Part shown: positions 47,692 to 59,497 of the stretch, piece by piece
Numbering within the stretch: position 1 is the first letter of the stretch
Layout: each line of letters begins with the position of its first letter
Source: Entonaema liquescens
Lineage: Eukaryota > Ascomycota > Sordariomycetes > Xylariales > Xylariaceae
DNA length: 64,000 bases
Assembly (NCBI GenBank): GCA_902805475.1
Contig: CADCSX010000003.1
Location: forward strand, 2,790,001-2,854,000
Direction: 5' to 3'
Notes under the pieces: model-generated
Seen by the model: only the letters and a program-made list of their open reading frames with translations
Told to the model about the DNA's origin: nothing
Database searches by the model: none
Translations under genes and position numbers: made by a program

Positions 47692-50132
47692 ATGCCGTAC
47701 ACAAATTCCTCGGTCTGCCTTTCTCAGGCATGTATTCATGCCTCGGAGGCTATATACTCTCATCTCAGCTCCAACTTCCAGAGACTTGATCCTTGTACAG
47801 ATTTTCCGACGCGTATGTATAGATGAGACTTCTAATAACTATACCTCCCTGGGTGATGTTACTAACTGTAGTGTGTAGTTGTTTGTGGTGGCCTTCGGGA
47901 GCATAACGTGATTCCAGCCTGGGAAATAGCTTTGTCAGAGTCTTCTACCTTGACGGAGACAAACCGGATTATCATGAAGAATATTTTGGAGTCGCCTTCT
48001 GACCCCTCTTGGGTATGAACGTTCCTAGAAGTGATCTTATAGTTAACTAACTGATGGGATTTCTAGATTTCACCTGGGTCTATCGACGAGGAAAACTTCA
48101 ACAAGTTGGTCACTGGCTACAACACCTGTTTAAACGAGACTGCGATCAAAGGAGCAGGCGTTCTACCACTGGTGAACTTTCTCGGGAATGTTACCGAAAG
48201 CTTCCCAGTAATGCCAACGGAGCACCTAAATACCAGCCGTTTCAGTACCGCTGATCACGAGGTGTTCAGCCAAACCTACCTCTACCTAGTTCAGCACTCT
48301 ATATTCCCATTCTTGACTATAGACGTTGCTTCAGATCCAGATAACGTGGTATGGGTCATGGTCTTATTACCTGGATGAATATGCTAACCTGATAGGAAAA
48401 TTATATTCCTATTGTGGACCCCACGAATACCCTCCCAAGCGAAATTTACGAAAATCAAGAAATTCGCTCCTTATACGAGAATGTGATCGCAGAAGTATTT
48501 GAAAACACGCTACCTTCGGAAGAGTCAAGGGCAAAAGCAGGCGAACTGGCTCAGGGTCTAGTCCAGCTCGAAGCGCAGATTGCTGCAAATCCGCCGATTT
48601 CAAACAGTGGTATAGTAAGCGACGACTTCATAGAACATCATGAGAAGTCCGTATTACTAACTTAAACCAGAGACCAATTCCTGTTACAACTTTGGATAAT
48701 GCCACGCAGTTAGCTCCTGAATTTGACTTTGCTTCGGTATTCAAGGCGATAAGCCCCTCTCCCATAGACAGAATATCTTACAACTTCCCGGAATACTCTA
48801 CCTGGTTATCTCAAACTCTGGCTAAAACCAGCAAACCTGTCATCCAAGCCTATTTTATTTGGCAGGCTATCACACATTTCGGGGCAGCTGTTGATACACC
48901 TGAGCTAGAACCTATAAGAAAATTTGATGAAGTTGTTAGTGGAAAGGTATGATCTAGCCCTCGACATATCAGCACACACATTATATCGGATTTCTAATTC
49001 CTTACGCAGAAGCCTTATATCCCTGAGAGGTGGCGAACCTGCGTTACTGAGGCTGAGACGAATATGGCATGGCTGATTAGCAAGCCCTATGTCGAAGCCA
49101 AGTACACGGACGCAATCAAGAAGACTCTCGAGGAGATGACGACCAGGATCCAGAACCGCCTCGCTAGCAATATCGATCGTATTGAATGGATGACCGATGA
49201 GGTAAAAGCCATCGCGAAGCACAAGGTCCAGGTCATTACACCGAAGCTTGGTTACCCAACTCAGGTAAGTCTGAGTATTGAAGCACGAGCCTACCCCCTT
49301 AATTTATAATCTAATGCCCTCTCTAGTCGCCCAACCTGAACGATGCTCAATCGCTGAAGGATTACTATGCCACATTTGATGTTTCGGACTCGTATTTTGA
49401 CAACGCTGTTTCGTACTCCAAGTGGCGAACGCAATCAACGCTCTCGTTGTTGGGGAGGAAGAGGGAGGAGGGCATGTGGTCACCCGCAGCGGGCTCTTCC
49501 CTCACAATCAACGCTTTCTACTTAGCGCAGGAGAACTCCATCGTCATCACCGCGGGTACGCTGCAGCAGCAACTTTTAGATCCGGAACTACCAGCATACA
49601 TGAACTATGGAGCGCTTGGCTTGGTTATCGGGCACGAGTTCACGCACTCATTGGATAGTACCGGGCGCATGTATGACGATCGGGGCGCATTCAGCGACTG
49701 GTGGGACGACAAGAGCGAGGCGGAGTTTAATAAGCGCGCAGAGTGCCTTGTGAAGCAGTACGACTCCAGCAATATTACGTTCAGCGACGACACACAGGTC
49801 TCCGTCAACGGAACGACGACGCTAGCCGAGAACATCGCTGACACCGGTGGCATCAACACGGCGTATGACGCGTGGCTTGACAAGCGATGCCAGGACCCGG
49901 CATCTGACTTCGACCTGCCCGGGCTGTCGGATCTGTTCACGCGTGAGCAGCTCTTCTATGTGTCCGCTGCCCAGTTCTTCTGCGACAAAGCGGGCGATGA
50001 AGCTAAGCAGGCTTACCTTGCTGATGTACACTCACCCCTGAAGTTCGGATCAAGAACATGATGGAAAACTCGGATGGTTTTAGGAAGGCTTTCAACTGCC
50101 CTGTTAAAGAGCCTACATGTGTGATATACTAG
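47692..50132 (+). CDS. M13 (neprilysin-like) zinc metalloendopeptidase, frameshift near the C-terminus
   Basis: A zinc endopeptidase acting on peptides. Exons: 47692-47812, 47879-48012, 48067-48348, 48396-48614, 48671-48946, 49010-49264 and 49327-50132. The start is set by CLSQACIHASEAIY and LDPCTDF, the usual N-terminal cysteine region of M13 proteins. Seen: SISTNxL-like central helices, NAFYLAQENSIVITAG, YGALGLVIGHEFTHSLD with the HExxH zinc motif, and ENIADTGGINTAYDAW with the third ligand. The frame breaks at the CCCC run 50035-50038, just before the end; one extra C gives VRIKNMMENSDGF and a final NCPVKEPTCVIY. No signal peptide or anchor is seen, unlike mammalian neprilysin; relatives can be secreted or intracellular. 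Confidence 0.9.
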
Positions 50133-50487
50133 AAAAAAGGGGTATGATTCGCATTAATTTGCTTCGTTTTTGGATATAATTATAGACATGACTGGGAAAT
50201 ATCGTTTCTTCATCTTCGATACCTAGGTATTGATGATTTTTAGAACGAACTTAACTATCACATATAATGCATGGGTAGGAATTCTAATTTGGTTATGAGA
50301 GTTTATGGTTATATATGCTAAAAGTATCCCTAGCCCTAGATGTCTCTAGAATCCTGGCAATGCCCGAGTACCGTTTTTTTTTTCTCTAACATATGCATAG
50401 GTAAGGTAGTAATACAGACCGAATCCCAATTTTAATACCGGGTACGAAAGCGCATTAACCCGGTAGCACTGACCAGGGTGGTGTGCG
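50133..50487. other. Intergenic between convergent protease and permease
   Basis: 355 bp of AT-rich 3' flanks. No feature was recognised. Confidence 0.5.
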
Positions 50488-52967
50488 TTAGTCACCATTT
50501 CTTCTTGGGACAGATGAGTCTGTAGGTGCTTGTCGAAGGCCCCATATGGATGAGCGTCTACGACGATTAGGATCGGGTTCGGGTTGGAGCCCGGCGTAGC
50601 TGAATTCATGAAGGCCACGGATTATTCCTATGACATGGTCTGGATTGGAAAGATCGATAAGTGACCACTTAGCACCTCGCCAAAGCTTTAAAGCAACCCA
50701 TACCAATATGGAGATGGCAATCTAACAGTTGCTATGTCAGATATTGTTACTTATGTCAGTATTTGTGAGGACTTACCAGAAGATACGACGATAAAAAAGG
50801 CTGAACATAGAAACCATTCCATAAAGAAGCCCCGTTGAGCACTACGAGCACGATCAAACATCCTCCTAGACCTAGATAAGCCGTGACTGGTTGCCCGTTA
50901 CTTATATAGGGGTAGTCATTATCGTCCTTGTCACTGAAGCGTTGAACACGCGGCACTTTCCGTTCTACAAGTTCGCTATGGTGTCTGCTGATACTAGCGA
51001 ATAGATGTCAGACCTTGCCGAGGCTTCATTAATGTAGGTCTGGGTCTCACCAGTTGTAGTATCGAATGAATGCCCAACATTCACAGGCCCAGACTATTAA
51101 CACCCCAACAGAGCCCATTTCTGCAAGAACACTGATGAACTGAGTCCGGTCAGTGGAAATCTATAGGTACCAGTATCTTGGATCTCACAGTGTCTATCCC
51201 GCCAGTGGCACTGACTTTTTGAGAACCATTATCACCCGAGCCCGTGGACAGTTGGTGAAGTTGCAAGAACGGTACCCAGATAAAGGCACATGCAGATACA
51301 GTCATCGCTCGAATCGGGACTCTGTAGCTATTCGTACGTCCAAGCCACGCAAGGACATTCAAATACCAAGGCTCGTCGGGGCCACCATCTATCTGGTTGG
51401 TTAAGCCGAACAGTGTCCTCGATGCTACGTAAAGATTTGTATTGGCACATGATAACGCGGTAAACACAAGAAATGCGTTAAAGGCGTTTGCTATCTTTGC
51501 AGTGCCACGATTTTTTGCGACTAGAACGAATGCTGACTGAACGGTCTCACAGTGGTTGTCGTAACTCAGCCACCCGACTCGAGGCAGTCGACAGTCAACG
51601 GGGTCGACACTTAGAGATACCAGAATCCCGCTCAGAGTATATGCAACACATGCGAAGACCGAAGTCCATTTCGACGAAAACCGTATAGTTTCGCCAATGT
51701 TACTGGCCTGGTTGCGCTTCTGGGCTGAAGCCCTCGTAGGTCTCGCCTCTAGTGCCGCGGCTGCTGGAACTTCGACACCGACATAAGCGTATGTTGCAGT
51801 AGATAGACATATACTGAATTAAAACTGAGCCTTAGGTTCTTGATGTAAGTAGGGCTACTTACCATAGAGCCGGGAACCAATTTTTCGCTGCGGTATCATC
51901 GAACGTTGTTGGTTGCGTCCAGCCTAGTAGCTCAGTTGGTAAATACATACATATTTTCTAGTGAATTGAATTATGTAGGTATACTAAGCTTACTGTGTTT
52001 CTCTCCGTCTTTGGGGTCCTTTGTAGCTGAAGCCTCCATTAGTAGGTTGTCGGGTACCGAAAATCTTAACTAACGGGGATAACTAACCGAATACCAGCAT
52101 CGCAATAGCAATAATTGCAAGGAAGACCAGCTTGATGATACCCGTCGTAACTTCTAACCATCCATATACCTATGAAGCGCTTTGTCAATAGCGTTTTTCA
52201 TGATGGATACTTCAGGTAGTCTTTAGAGAACTCACCTGGATTCCAAAACAGTTGAGGATTACCAAGATGATTGGCACAAGTAAGTATATAACTCCAGCGT
52301 CGATCCCAACCTGTACATCTTTGGTCCAGTAGTGGACCTCGGCCGCAATCGATGCTATCAACGCGGCAAACGAGACCGAATATGTGAACCTATGATACGT
52401 GAGTGACCCTATACGAATAGTATAGCATATTTTCTCTCACGAACCAGTATGCGATACCCACGGTAATTCCTAGTTCAAAATCCACAAATTCGCGTACGAA
52501 TACGGACATTGCCCCTGGTATGGGCCAGATGCAGAGTAGTTCAGTAATACATTGCGTAACTAGCCATGATAGTATGCCGAGTATTAGGAAGGAGATGATA
52601 ACGGCCAGGAAGCCACCGAGTTCCAGGATCTGTCCGCCGCGCCAGTACATTCCTGTCCCCAGCGTGGCATTGATGGTGATCATCTGCCCTTATTAACTAC
52701 AATATAGTTTATAACAGCGAAGACGATACTCACAAATACATGAATTGGAAGCAGCTTTCTATGCGTCACCCTCCCCTTATTCGTATTGGCCCGGATTGGA
52801 GACAGCGTTTCAGTCTCGTAGGTGTGTCTGTCTAAATGGCGGGTCTCAATGTTTGGAATGGAAATCACCCTAGCATCATTAACAGAGCCATATCCTAGTG
52901 AAAGATCCAGGTCCTCAGATGAATCCCACACTGCATTGGATCGGCCTCGTGTGGCCTCGGTCGCCAT
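50488..52967 (-). CDS. Amino-acid permease (APC/YAT family)
   Basis: A 12-helix plasma-membrane amino-acid/proton symporter of about 640 residues in ten exons. Exons on the minus strand: 52967-52734, 52683-52445, 52389-52236, 52169-52088, 52026-51994, 51923-51863, 51813-51216, 51139-51051, 50975-50777 and 50721-50488. All joins keep frame. Seen: RKLLPIHVFMITINATLGTG at the first helix, LCIWPIPGAMSVFVREFVD, VGVEVPAAAALEAR, FTALSCANTNLYVASRTLFG, PWYLNVLAWLGRTNSYRVP and ALKLWRGAKWSLIDLSNP. These match a fungal permease subgroup rather than yeast Gap1. The second intron uses a GTTCGT donor, the least standard site in the gene. Substrate is not predictable. Confidence 0.9.
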
Positions 52968-54377
52968 TTTGAGTCTGTTAATATGGGGTTTATGTCATTA
53001 TAGTCGTATAAACCATTTTAATTTGGTAAGCTTGAACAATGTGAAGACTGAGAGAAGTTTCTGAGGATCAGCTGGGGGCCTGTACGGTTCTAAGCCCATG
53101 TGCGACTCAGTACCAGTTCTGCCTACTCTAACCTGGGACCAAAATCTGGTGCCACATTCAACTGCACATGCATGTACAGCCGCGACCCGTCTATGCCCCC
53201 CCTGACAAGTAGCTAAGTACATTATACTTCGATCTGCCTTAGGTACTCATCCGAGGCTTTCTCGGTTAGGTACCTATAATAAGGCTGCTTCCTGTGCCAT
53301 ACCTAGTATTGACTGGCCGGGTATACGGGCTGTAGGCTATCAGAGTGACGCGCTGAGACTCTGACTTAGACTTTCCGTAGTTATAATAGGGGGACGTAGC
53401 GTTCCTGGCCCCCGCTGACATTTTGCCACCGACGAGGAACACAAGGAAACATACCTGCCAATCGTAGCTATTATAACCAACGGTTCTTCACCGAACCGGC
53501 GCTATCTGGATGCTAATCATTAAAAATAGAAATGATACGGAGGTTAAAGGGCCCCTTATCTGAACTTGATACGCGGTGGCTGCGCTACGGAGCTGTCATT
53601 GGCTTCTTAAACCTTAGGCTCGCCGTCATAAATCCTACTTTAGATAGCTCCATGTAGGTACTTAGGTTGCTACCCTGCCTTCTATTTCTCTCGATTCAGT
53701 GACCGACCGACTTGCGAGAAATACGCCTACTGGATTCTTTAGATAAAACTTCATCTTCGTTTTGTATTTGAAACTTGCCTGTGTCAGCATGTTGGTAACC
53801 CAGAACACTAATACGCGGTATCTCAAAGAGGAAAACCTACTGAGACTTCTCCGACGGCTTTTCCCCGCCCAGGAAAATTTCAATATTCGTGTCAGTGGCG
53901 GTCGTAGTACAGGTATTTTGAACATAGGCTGACTGGCGCAGCTGAGGGACGACCAGTGGTCATTTACAGTGCCAAGCAATGTCAGCGAGGTGAATTTCCC
54001 TTCTATACTAACCTAAGCAAGGCATTTCTTGAGTACTATGAGGCTAACATACAAACAGGAAGATATCAAGTACGTAAACAGATGCAACACTTGGCTTATT
54101 GTAAAAGCTTTCTAATAGAATTAGTGGGGTGAGAGACAATTGAGCTTTACCGATATCGTGATTTGGACATGGTAATACAGAGGCGCAATTTCATATCGGG
54201 AGCCCCCGTGTACGGTTCGCCCCCAACCTACTTTTCAGAACGCCCAAGGACCGATCAAGAATGTTGTTTTATACATGTTACTATTTTATTGAAATATATT
54301 AGGAGGGTACTATTACACTGCGCATAGTCGGAATATCATACTCGCTTTAGTGAACTCGCTTCATCATCTAAACCAAT
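52968..54377. other. Divergent intergenic region, permease / CorA-like gene
   Basis: About 1.4 kb. Promoters of both genes must lie here. A GGTACCTA word occurs at 53269-53276. The minus-strand frame at 53662-53979 has no recognisable feature. Confidence 0.45.
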
Positions 54378-55940
54378 ATGTCTCGTATAAGCAAATGCTT
54401 CGTTGATCGGGTCGTCGCCCCCATTAGACTTATAGACGTATTGCCCCAGAACCAATGCGACCAAGAACAACCCTCACGCCAACTCTCTACAGCACAAGAA
54501 ATTGAGGACTGCTTGAATCATGATCAGCCAATCAACTACTCGCATCGTCATTTGTAGGTCTTGGCAGAGGGTTAACCAAAGCTACCGCTAAGTCTTTCTA
54601 GGTCGATATGCCAGCGGACGTCATGGAGCTCTCTACAAATTACTAGAGAATTACTAGAACTTTTCGTCGCGAAACATGGAATAAGCGATTCGTTCTGGGA
54701 TCTACCGTCGTGCTTTTACCATCGGAACGACGACGTAGAGATAAACTTCTGTTTTCCCGTAGCTATAAATAGGGTGGGCTCTTCAATTGGTAGGTGTCTG
54801 AGTTGACGAACTATCCCATCATAATTACCATTAACTCGATATAAGAAATCTACTATACAATTCGCTATCCCGAGCTGAAGCCCAACGGTGGGAGTTGGGT
54901 AATTCGTCAAAGTGGTCTCTATTACAGATTCGATGCATCAACCGGTCAGACTGTGTCGGTCCTCTTTAACCCAACCCCTAACTCAGCAGCCCATCAGAAG
55001 ATAGAAAACTTCTTGCTTGGTGCACATGGTAGCTCGAAAAGCCCTCTAACCCCGTGGAGTATTCACGAAATACTATTCACGGCATATTTTCCGGCGTGGA
55101 GAGAGTATCTTTCTTTCTTGGAAATGAAATTGCTTCCAGAGGTAAGCTTGTTATCCGTGTCTATATCATACGAATGGGGGAAATGCTAACTCTGATGGAC
55201 ATAGACGAGTACTACTTTTGCAACATTCATCGATGAGCCACTACGCGTAGGCTACGACAACCTTAGTGCTCTGGCGAGCCTCGATAGCAAATTCCTCCAA
55301 GTAGCTACACTTGTATCTCATACAGAGGATGTGCTTAAGGAGCTTTCTTCAACGTTCATCCAAGAGGACTTGAATAGTGTAGCGCCGGAGACGATAGCAC
55401 TGCTTGATAATTACCGCCGTCGATCTGTAGCTCATTGTCGCGTCGCGAACCTCTTACAGCAGAGAGCGCAGACTACCGCGCAACTGCTAGCTAACACTCT
55501 CTCGTTCCGGGATCAGATCCTTGCTAAGCAACAGAATAGCAACATGCTGCAACTTAACAAGTCAGCTGTTTTTCTCACTACACTGACTTTGCTTTACCTC
55601 CCGGCGTCCTTCGTGGCAGTGAGTATGGAGCTAGCTTAATCTGTTTCGCACCACCACGCAGTCGCTAATCGGTACTTAGACTTTCTTCGGTATGAACTTC
55701 TTTGATTTAGACTCGAACTCGCACCGGATTATCAGCACTCCTATGATATGGATATACATAGTGTCATCCATTGTCCTGACAATGATGACCTTCTCGGTCT
55801 ACTATTGGGTTCTGCATCACGACGATGTTGTGGTAGATAAAATGTCACCAAAGGTGAATGTTGGAGACTGGAGAGCGTTGGCGCGGCGCGCTTTGACCAT
55901 AAAAGGAGACTCGAAAAAGCACGAGAAAATGCCGGTGTAA
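54378..55940 (+). CDS. CorA-like Mg2+-transporter-domain protein
   Basis: A fungal CorA-related membrane protein of about 444 residues. Exons: 54378-54553, 54602-54789, 54846-55141, 55205-55618 and 55680-55940. The N-terminal half has the short motif SICQRTSWSSLQIT and a mixed alpha/beta region with RQSGLYYRFD, typical of fungal-expanded CorA-like proteins. Then comes a long helical stretch (LLDNYRRRSVAHCRVANLLQ) and two C-terminal membrane helices: FLTTLTLLYLPASFVA, followed across the last intron by FFGMNFF, and MIWIYIVSSIVLTMMTFSVY. GMN is the CorA selectivity motif. The second helix and basic tail end the protein. A role in metal transport is plausible, but the fungal group is poorly characterised. 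Confidence 0.87.
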
Positions 55941-56530
55941 AGGTTAAGTTTAATAAAATGGAAAAAAGTTCGGAGTTATCGGATATTTTGATAATCTAGT
56001 ATTTCAGCTCAGTTCATGTTACCTTGCTTTTATTAAGCAATACATCTATCATTCTAAACATTACGTTGACTGACCTGTTAAGATACGGGGAATAAGAAAT
56101 GGTCTGCGTAAAGCGCTTGGTGGGGTGAAATAAAAACGGGTCATGCTAAGAAGACAAATAGGGGTAATTTGAGGTAGGCCTCTGTTCCAGCCTGCGATTT
56201 TGGTAGGGTCCGAGAATATTAGGAATTCTTTGCCAACAGTACAATTCCAACTACTAGTAAAACTCTACTAGATAAGGTATAGACACAAAGCGGCTAATCA
56301 GTACACAGAAGTCTTTGAATAAGGTGCTCTCCATTTTCCCTAACGGCAACCCTGTGAAAATGCTCGTGAGAAAGTCATACCAACATCCCGCGAGCGGACA
56401 GTTAACGAAACGTGACATCAAGAGACGAAGTTATTACACAATGTAAGGAGGCAAGTCACAGCAATAAAACAACAGTCTTTGAAAACATTCAGTAATTATC
56501 AGATTGAGGGGCACACTGAGACATCCATCC
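55941..56530. other. Intergenic between convergent CorA-like and conserved unknown gene
   Basis: About 590 bp of 3' flanks with no recognised feature. Confidence 0.5.
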
Positions 56531-58987
56531 CTATTTCCCCTTAACTGCAAATGTGTTTCTGTCCCATCCAAACGCCCGGTTAAGTCTCCTGCCGTATCTC
56601 CTTGCAGTCGTGAATGGTATCTTCCCCCGAGGATGCGGTTCATGGAATTGTATTCTACTTTGGTCGCCTTCCATTTTCTGGAACTGCCAGACAGACCCGT
56701 ACAGCTTCTCGGCTGAGAACATTCCTTTATATGTCATGGCGTGCAGGAAGTCGGTCCATGAGACCTCCCCGGGCGAGGACGTTGTGGAGGGGTTGAAGAA
56801 GAGTGTTTGGAATACCTTTAATGAACGGGCGTCAACAGGGATAGGGATTGGTTTAGGCTTTAGCTCCTCGTTCGGGGTAATGGCCACTGTCTCTGTGGCC
56901 GTTTGAAAAGAAGCATCTTTCGTTTTCGTTTTGATTCTCGTTGTTAGCGCATTGTCTTCGCTCCTAGTAACTCCTGCTGATTCCCCAATGTAGATTGTAG
57001 AGAGAGGGGTATACAGACCAACAAGATTAGGATCCAAGAACGGTTGTAGGTCCGGTGGCTTGGTTGTAGATGGTGCAGGATCAACCCAGTCTGGTGTGCG
57101 TTGCAAAATGCGTGGTTGAGATAAAACGCGATGGATTTCAGATCCTTTCAGACTTCCGCACTTTGCGTTCACGACTTGGTCAATGGCTGCCCAGAACTGG
57201 TCGAGATGTTTCTCAGCACGCTGTAATTCCTCCACATTTTGTTTAGTCCGTCGCTTTTCATATGGGTAGGCGAATCTTCCATCAGAAGGGTCAGCAAACT
57301 TGGCTGCGTGGACGAGGTTGATCTCCCGAAGCGCGTCTGAAATTGCGCTCGAATTTTTAAAACGCCTTTTGCACCCAATTTCTAGTTCATCTTTCTGACT
57401 TAGCGTATCAAACGCATAACTCCTTGCCCATGGTTGGTATAGGTCAAGCTGGCTTACACAATGTGAGAAGATGGATAAATCGCCGATAATACTGGCAACC
57501 CTCGGAGATATTAGTTCCCGAACGTGTGGCCCTGTTTCGAGCAGCCTACCCAACTCATCAACGACCAGAGAGAGGCGTATATTTGCAAGATCCGGACCCT
57601 CTTCCGATAGCAAACCCATAATATCATAGAGCCGGCTCTCAACATCGCTAAACTTTATGCCAGTCTTTGGTTGCGAAATCATTTTAGACGAGATAGAGCA
57701 TGGAGGCGACCGGTTATGGTATTTACGCCACGGACGAGAAGCAGTAACGAGCTTGAGGTTACTCTGGGGGCAAGTGGCTCCATAGGTCAAATAAAAACGG
57801 AATTTGACTATAGCGTTTAACAGCTCCTTGGGCAAGTCTTCGCTGGGTGATATAGCGGCTGCGTACTTGCTCTGCAACAATCGTAGTGCTTGAGCCTGCT
57901 TGTATAACTCTGAAAAGATCTCAAGTTGCAAGTAAGCTTCGCCCGCAATTATCCTGCTAACACGAGCCCACAGTATGTCTTTGTGGGCCTTCTCAAAAAT
58001 AGGGTGCTCATTTTCAAATGTATCCTTTATTATCTGTTCCATATGCTCCTTGTACTCAATGAGTTGCTCAAGGAAATACGCTGGATCTTCCCGTATGGCC
58101 CATATATAGTCTTCAGCAGCAGATACTCTGGCACCAAGAACTAGCTCAATTCGGCGTATATCTAGCTTCGCAGGTAATCGATACGGTGCTTCTGCTACCA
58201 TCACAGCCAAAGAGTCAAAACCACTGGACTCCTTTCCTGTTTTCAAATATGGTTCGGGTTGAAGCGGGTAGTCGTTTGTTGCGAGACCTTTGGCCAAAAT
58301 GTCATGCAGTATATATTTGCAACAATTATTCAGAAACCGCATCAGTTTCTCCTGTGCGTCGAGAATGAGTAAGCCTTCGCTAATGAGAAATTCCTTTGCG
58401 GTACATAATAAGAAAAGGGCTTTGGGGCTTTCGGTCCACTCCCAGATCTCGCCATATTCACTAGCATTACGAGCACCGTGAAGAATCATAACATGCCCAT
58501 GGAGGGCCACAGTCGGTATATCCTTAGATATTAAGCCTAAGTTCATTGCAACGGCGTCAGCACCGGCGAATGCCGGCGGCGCGGTACGTCCTCGTGCATT
58601 TAAAAGTAATAGAAGTGATTTGGGCTTTAGTAGATCTTCTTGGTTGATTTGCGGCAATAGATAATGGTCTTTGAAATTTAACATAGACGGTTCCCAGGTG
58701 GCTGTACCAATCTGGCGGAAGGCTTCGAAGTCGGGACGGTGCATCGTTGCCATATTTGGCCATGCATCCAACAGGACTTTCTGCTTTTGCTGTCTCGTTT
58801 TCTTGACCCAACGCTTTTGGATAGTTGCTTCATGGCGAATAAGGATCTCGCGCAAATTCGCATAGCTGCCGAAAATACTATTTGATTTTTTCAGGGCCAG
58901 TTGACGAACTTGTTCCCGCGATGCGCGGACTTTCGGTGTGTTGACTAGGTAAGCCCTCTGCCTGAGGTCTATTTGTCCGAAGTCCAT
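56531..58987 (-). CDS. Conserved fungal protein of unknown function, 818 residues
   Basis: A single-exon gene with no intron signals. The start MDFGQIDLRQRAYLV is followed by a basic helical region with SREQVRQLALKKSN and IQKRWVKKTRQQKQKVLLDAWP, where the tryptophans and basic residues look conserved in character. The middle (about 120-500) is helical without a fold I recognise. The C-terminal about 80 residues read as a compact domain: VFQTLFFNPS, VSWTDFLHAMTYKGMFSAEKLYGSVWQFQ, then a His-rich turn FHEPHPRGKIPFTTARRYGRRLNRAFGW. I have a memory of fungal proteins annotated only as ipa protein with this tail, but cannot verify it. No signal peptide or membrane segment is seen. Confidence 0.85.
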   Translation of the reverse strand: MDFGQIDLRQRAYLVNTPKVRASREQVRQLALKKSNSIFGSYANLREILIRHEATIQKRWVKKTRQQKQKVLLDAWPNMATMHRPDFEAFRQIGTATWEPSMLNFKDHYLLPQINQEDLLKPKSLLLLLNARGRTAPPAFAGADAVAMNLGLISKDIPTVALHGHVMILHGARNASEYGEIWEWTESPKALFLLCTAKEFLISEGLLILDAQEKLMRFLNNCCKYILHDILAKGLATNDYPLQPEPYLKTGKESSGFDSLAVMVAEAPYRLPAKLDIRRIELVLGARVSAAEDYIWAIREDPAYFLEQLIEYKEHMEQIIKDTFENEHPIFEKAHKDILWARVSRIIAGEAYLQLEIFSELYKQAQALRLLQSKYAAAISPSEDLPKELLNAIVKFRFYLTYGATCPQSNLKLVTASRPWRKYHNRSPPCSISSKMISQPKTGIKFSDVESRLYDIMGLLSEEGPDLANIRLSLVVDELGRLLETGPHVRELISPRVASIIGDLSIFSHCVSQLDLYQPWARSYAFDTLSQKDELEIGCKRRFKNSSAISDALREINLVHAAKFADPSDGRFAYPYEKRRTKQNVEELQRAEKHLDQFWAAIDQVVNAKCGSLKGSEIHRVLSQPRILQRTPDWVDPAPSTTKPPDLQPFLDPNLVGLYTPLSTIYIGESAGVTRSEDNALTTRIKTKTKDASFQTATETVAITPNEELKPKPIPIPVDARSLKVFQTLFFNPSTTSSPGEVSWTDFLHAMTYKGMFSAEKLYGSVWQFQKMEGDQSRIQFHEPHPRGKIPFTTARRYGRRLNRAFGWDRNTFAVKGK

Positions 58988-59497
58988 CTTTACTCGAGAC
59001 AGATATATTTTTTAGTAGAGCAAGGGACTATTTGCATTAGAATGGGTGATCAAGTACTACATGAAAATAAGTTCAGAGATGGAAAGTAAAGGTTGCTTGG
59101 TGTATGGACTTACTTCATGCAAATAACTCATAGATGGATGCTGGTCGTCAACGCCACAATACACTGGTCACGTTGGGCCCTGATTAACAGGCAGGGAAGC
59201 GACAAAAACCCTGGTGCACCTACTACCAGAGGTATGGAAGAGGCTTATAAGAGGTAATTAGCCAATGACTACTTATACCCTGCTGGCAGTTGCTCAGTGC
59301 CCAAGGTACTTGCAATCGCCACCACTTAGACTGCCACTATTTAGACTTGCGCTGCCTTCCAGTTAGAGAAGAATTAATTCTTTTTGGCACTGTTCTTATA
59401 CGTAGGTAGGTGCCTACCTAGGTACCTTACCTGCCTAGCCTTAGTACCAAATTGTAATAAGTAGTCCAAGAAGCACACACCTCATATTTCCCCTTAT
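58988..59497. other. Intergenic between conserved unknown gene and kinase gene
   Basis: 510 bp: promoter of the 818-residue protein and 3' end of the kinase gene. A GTAGGTAGGTGCCTACCTAG palindrome-like word lies at 59402-59421. No gene seen. Confidence 0.5.
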
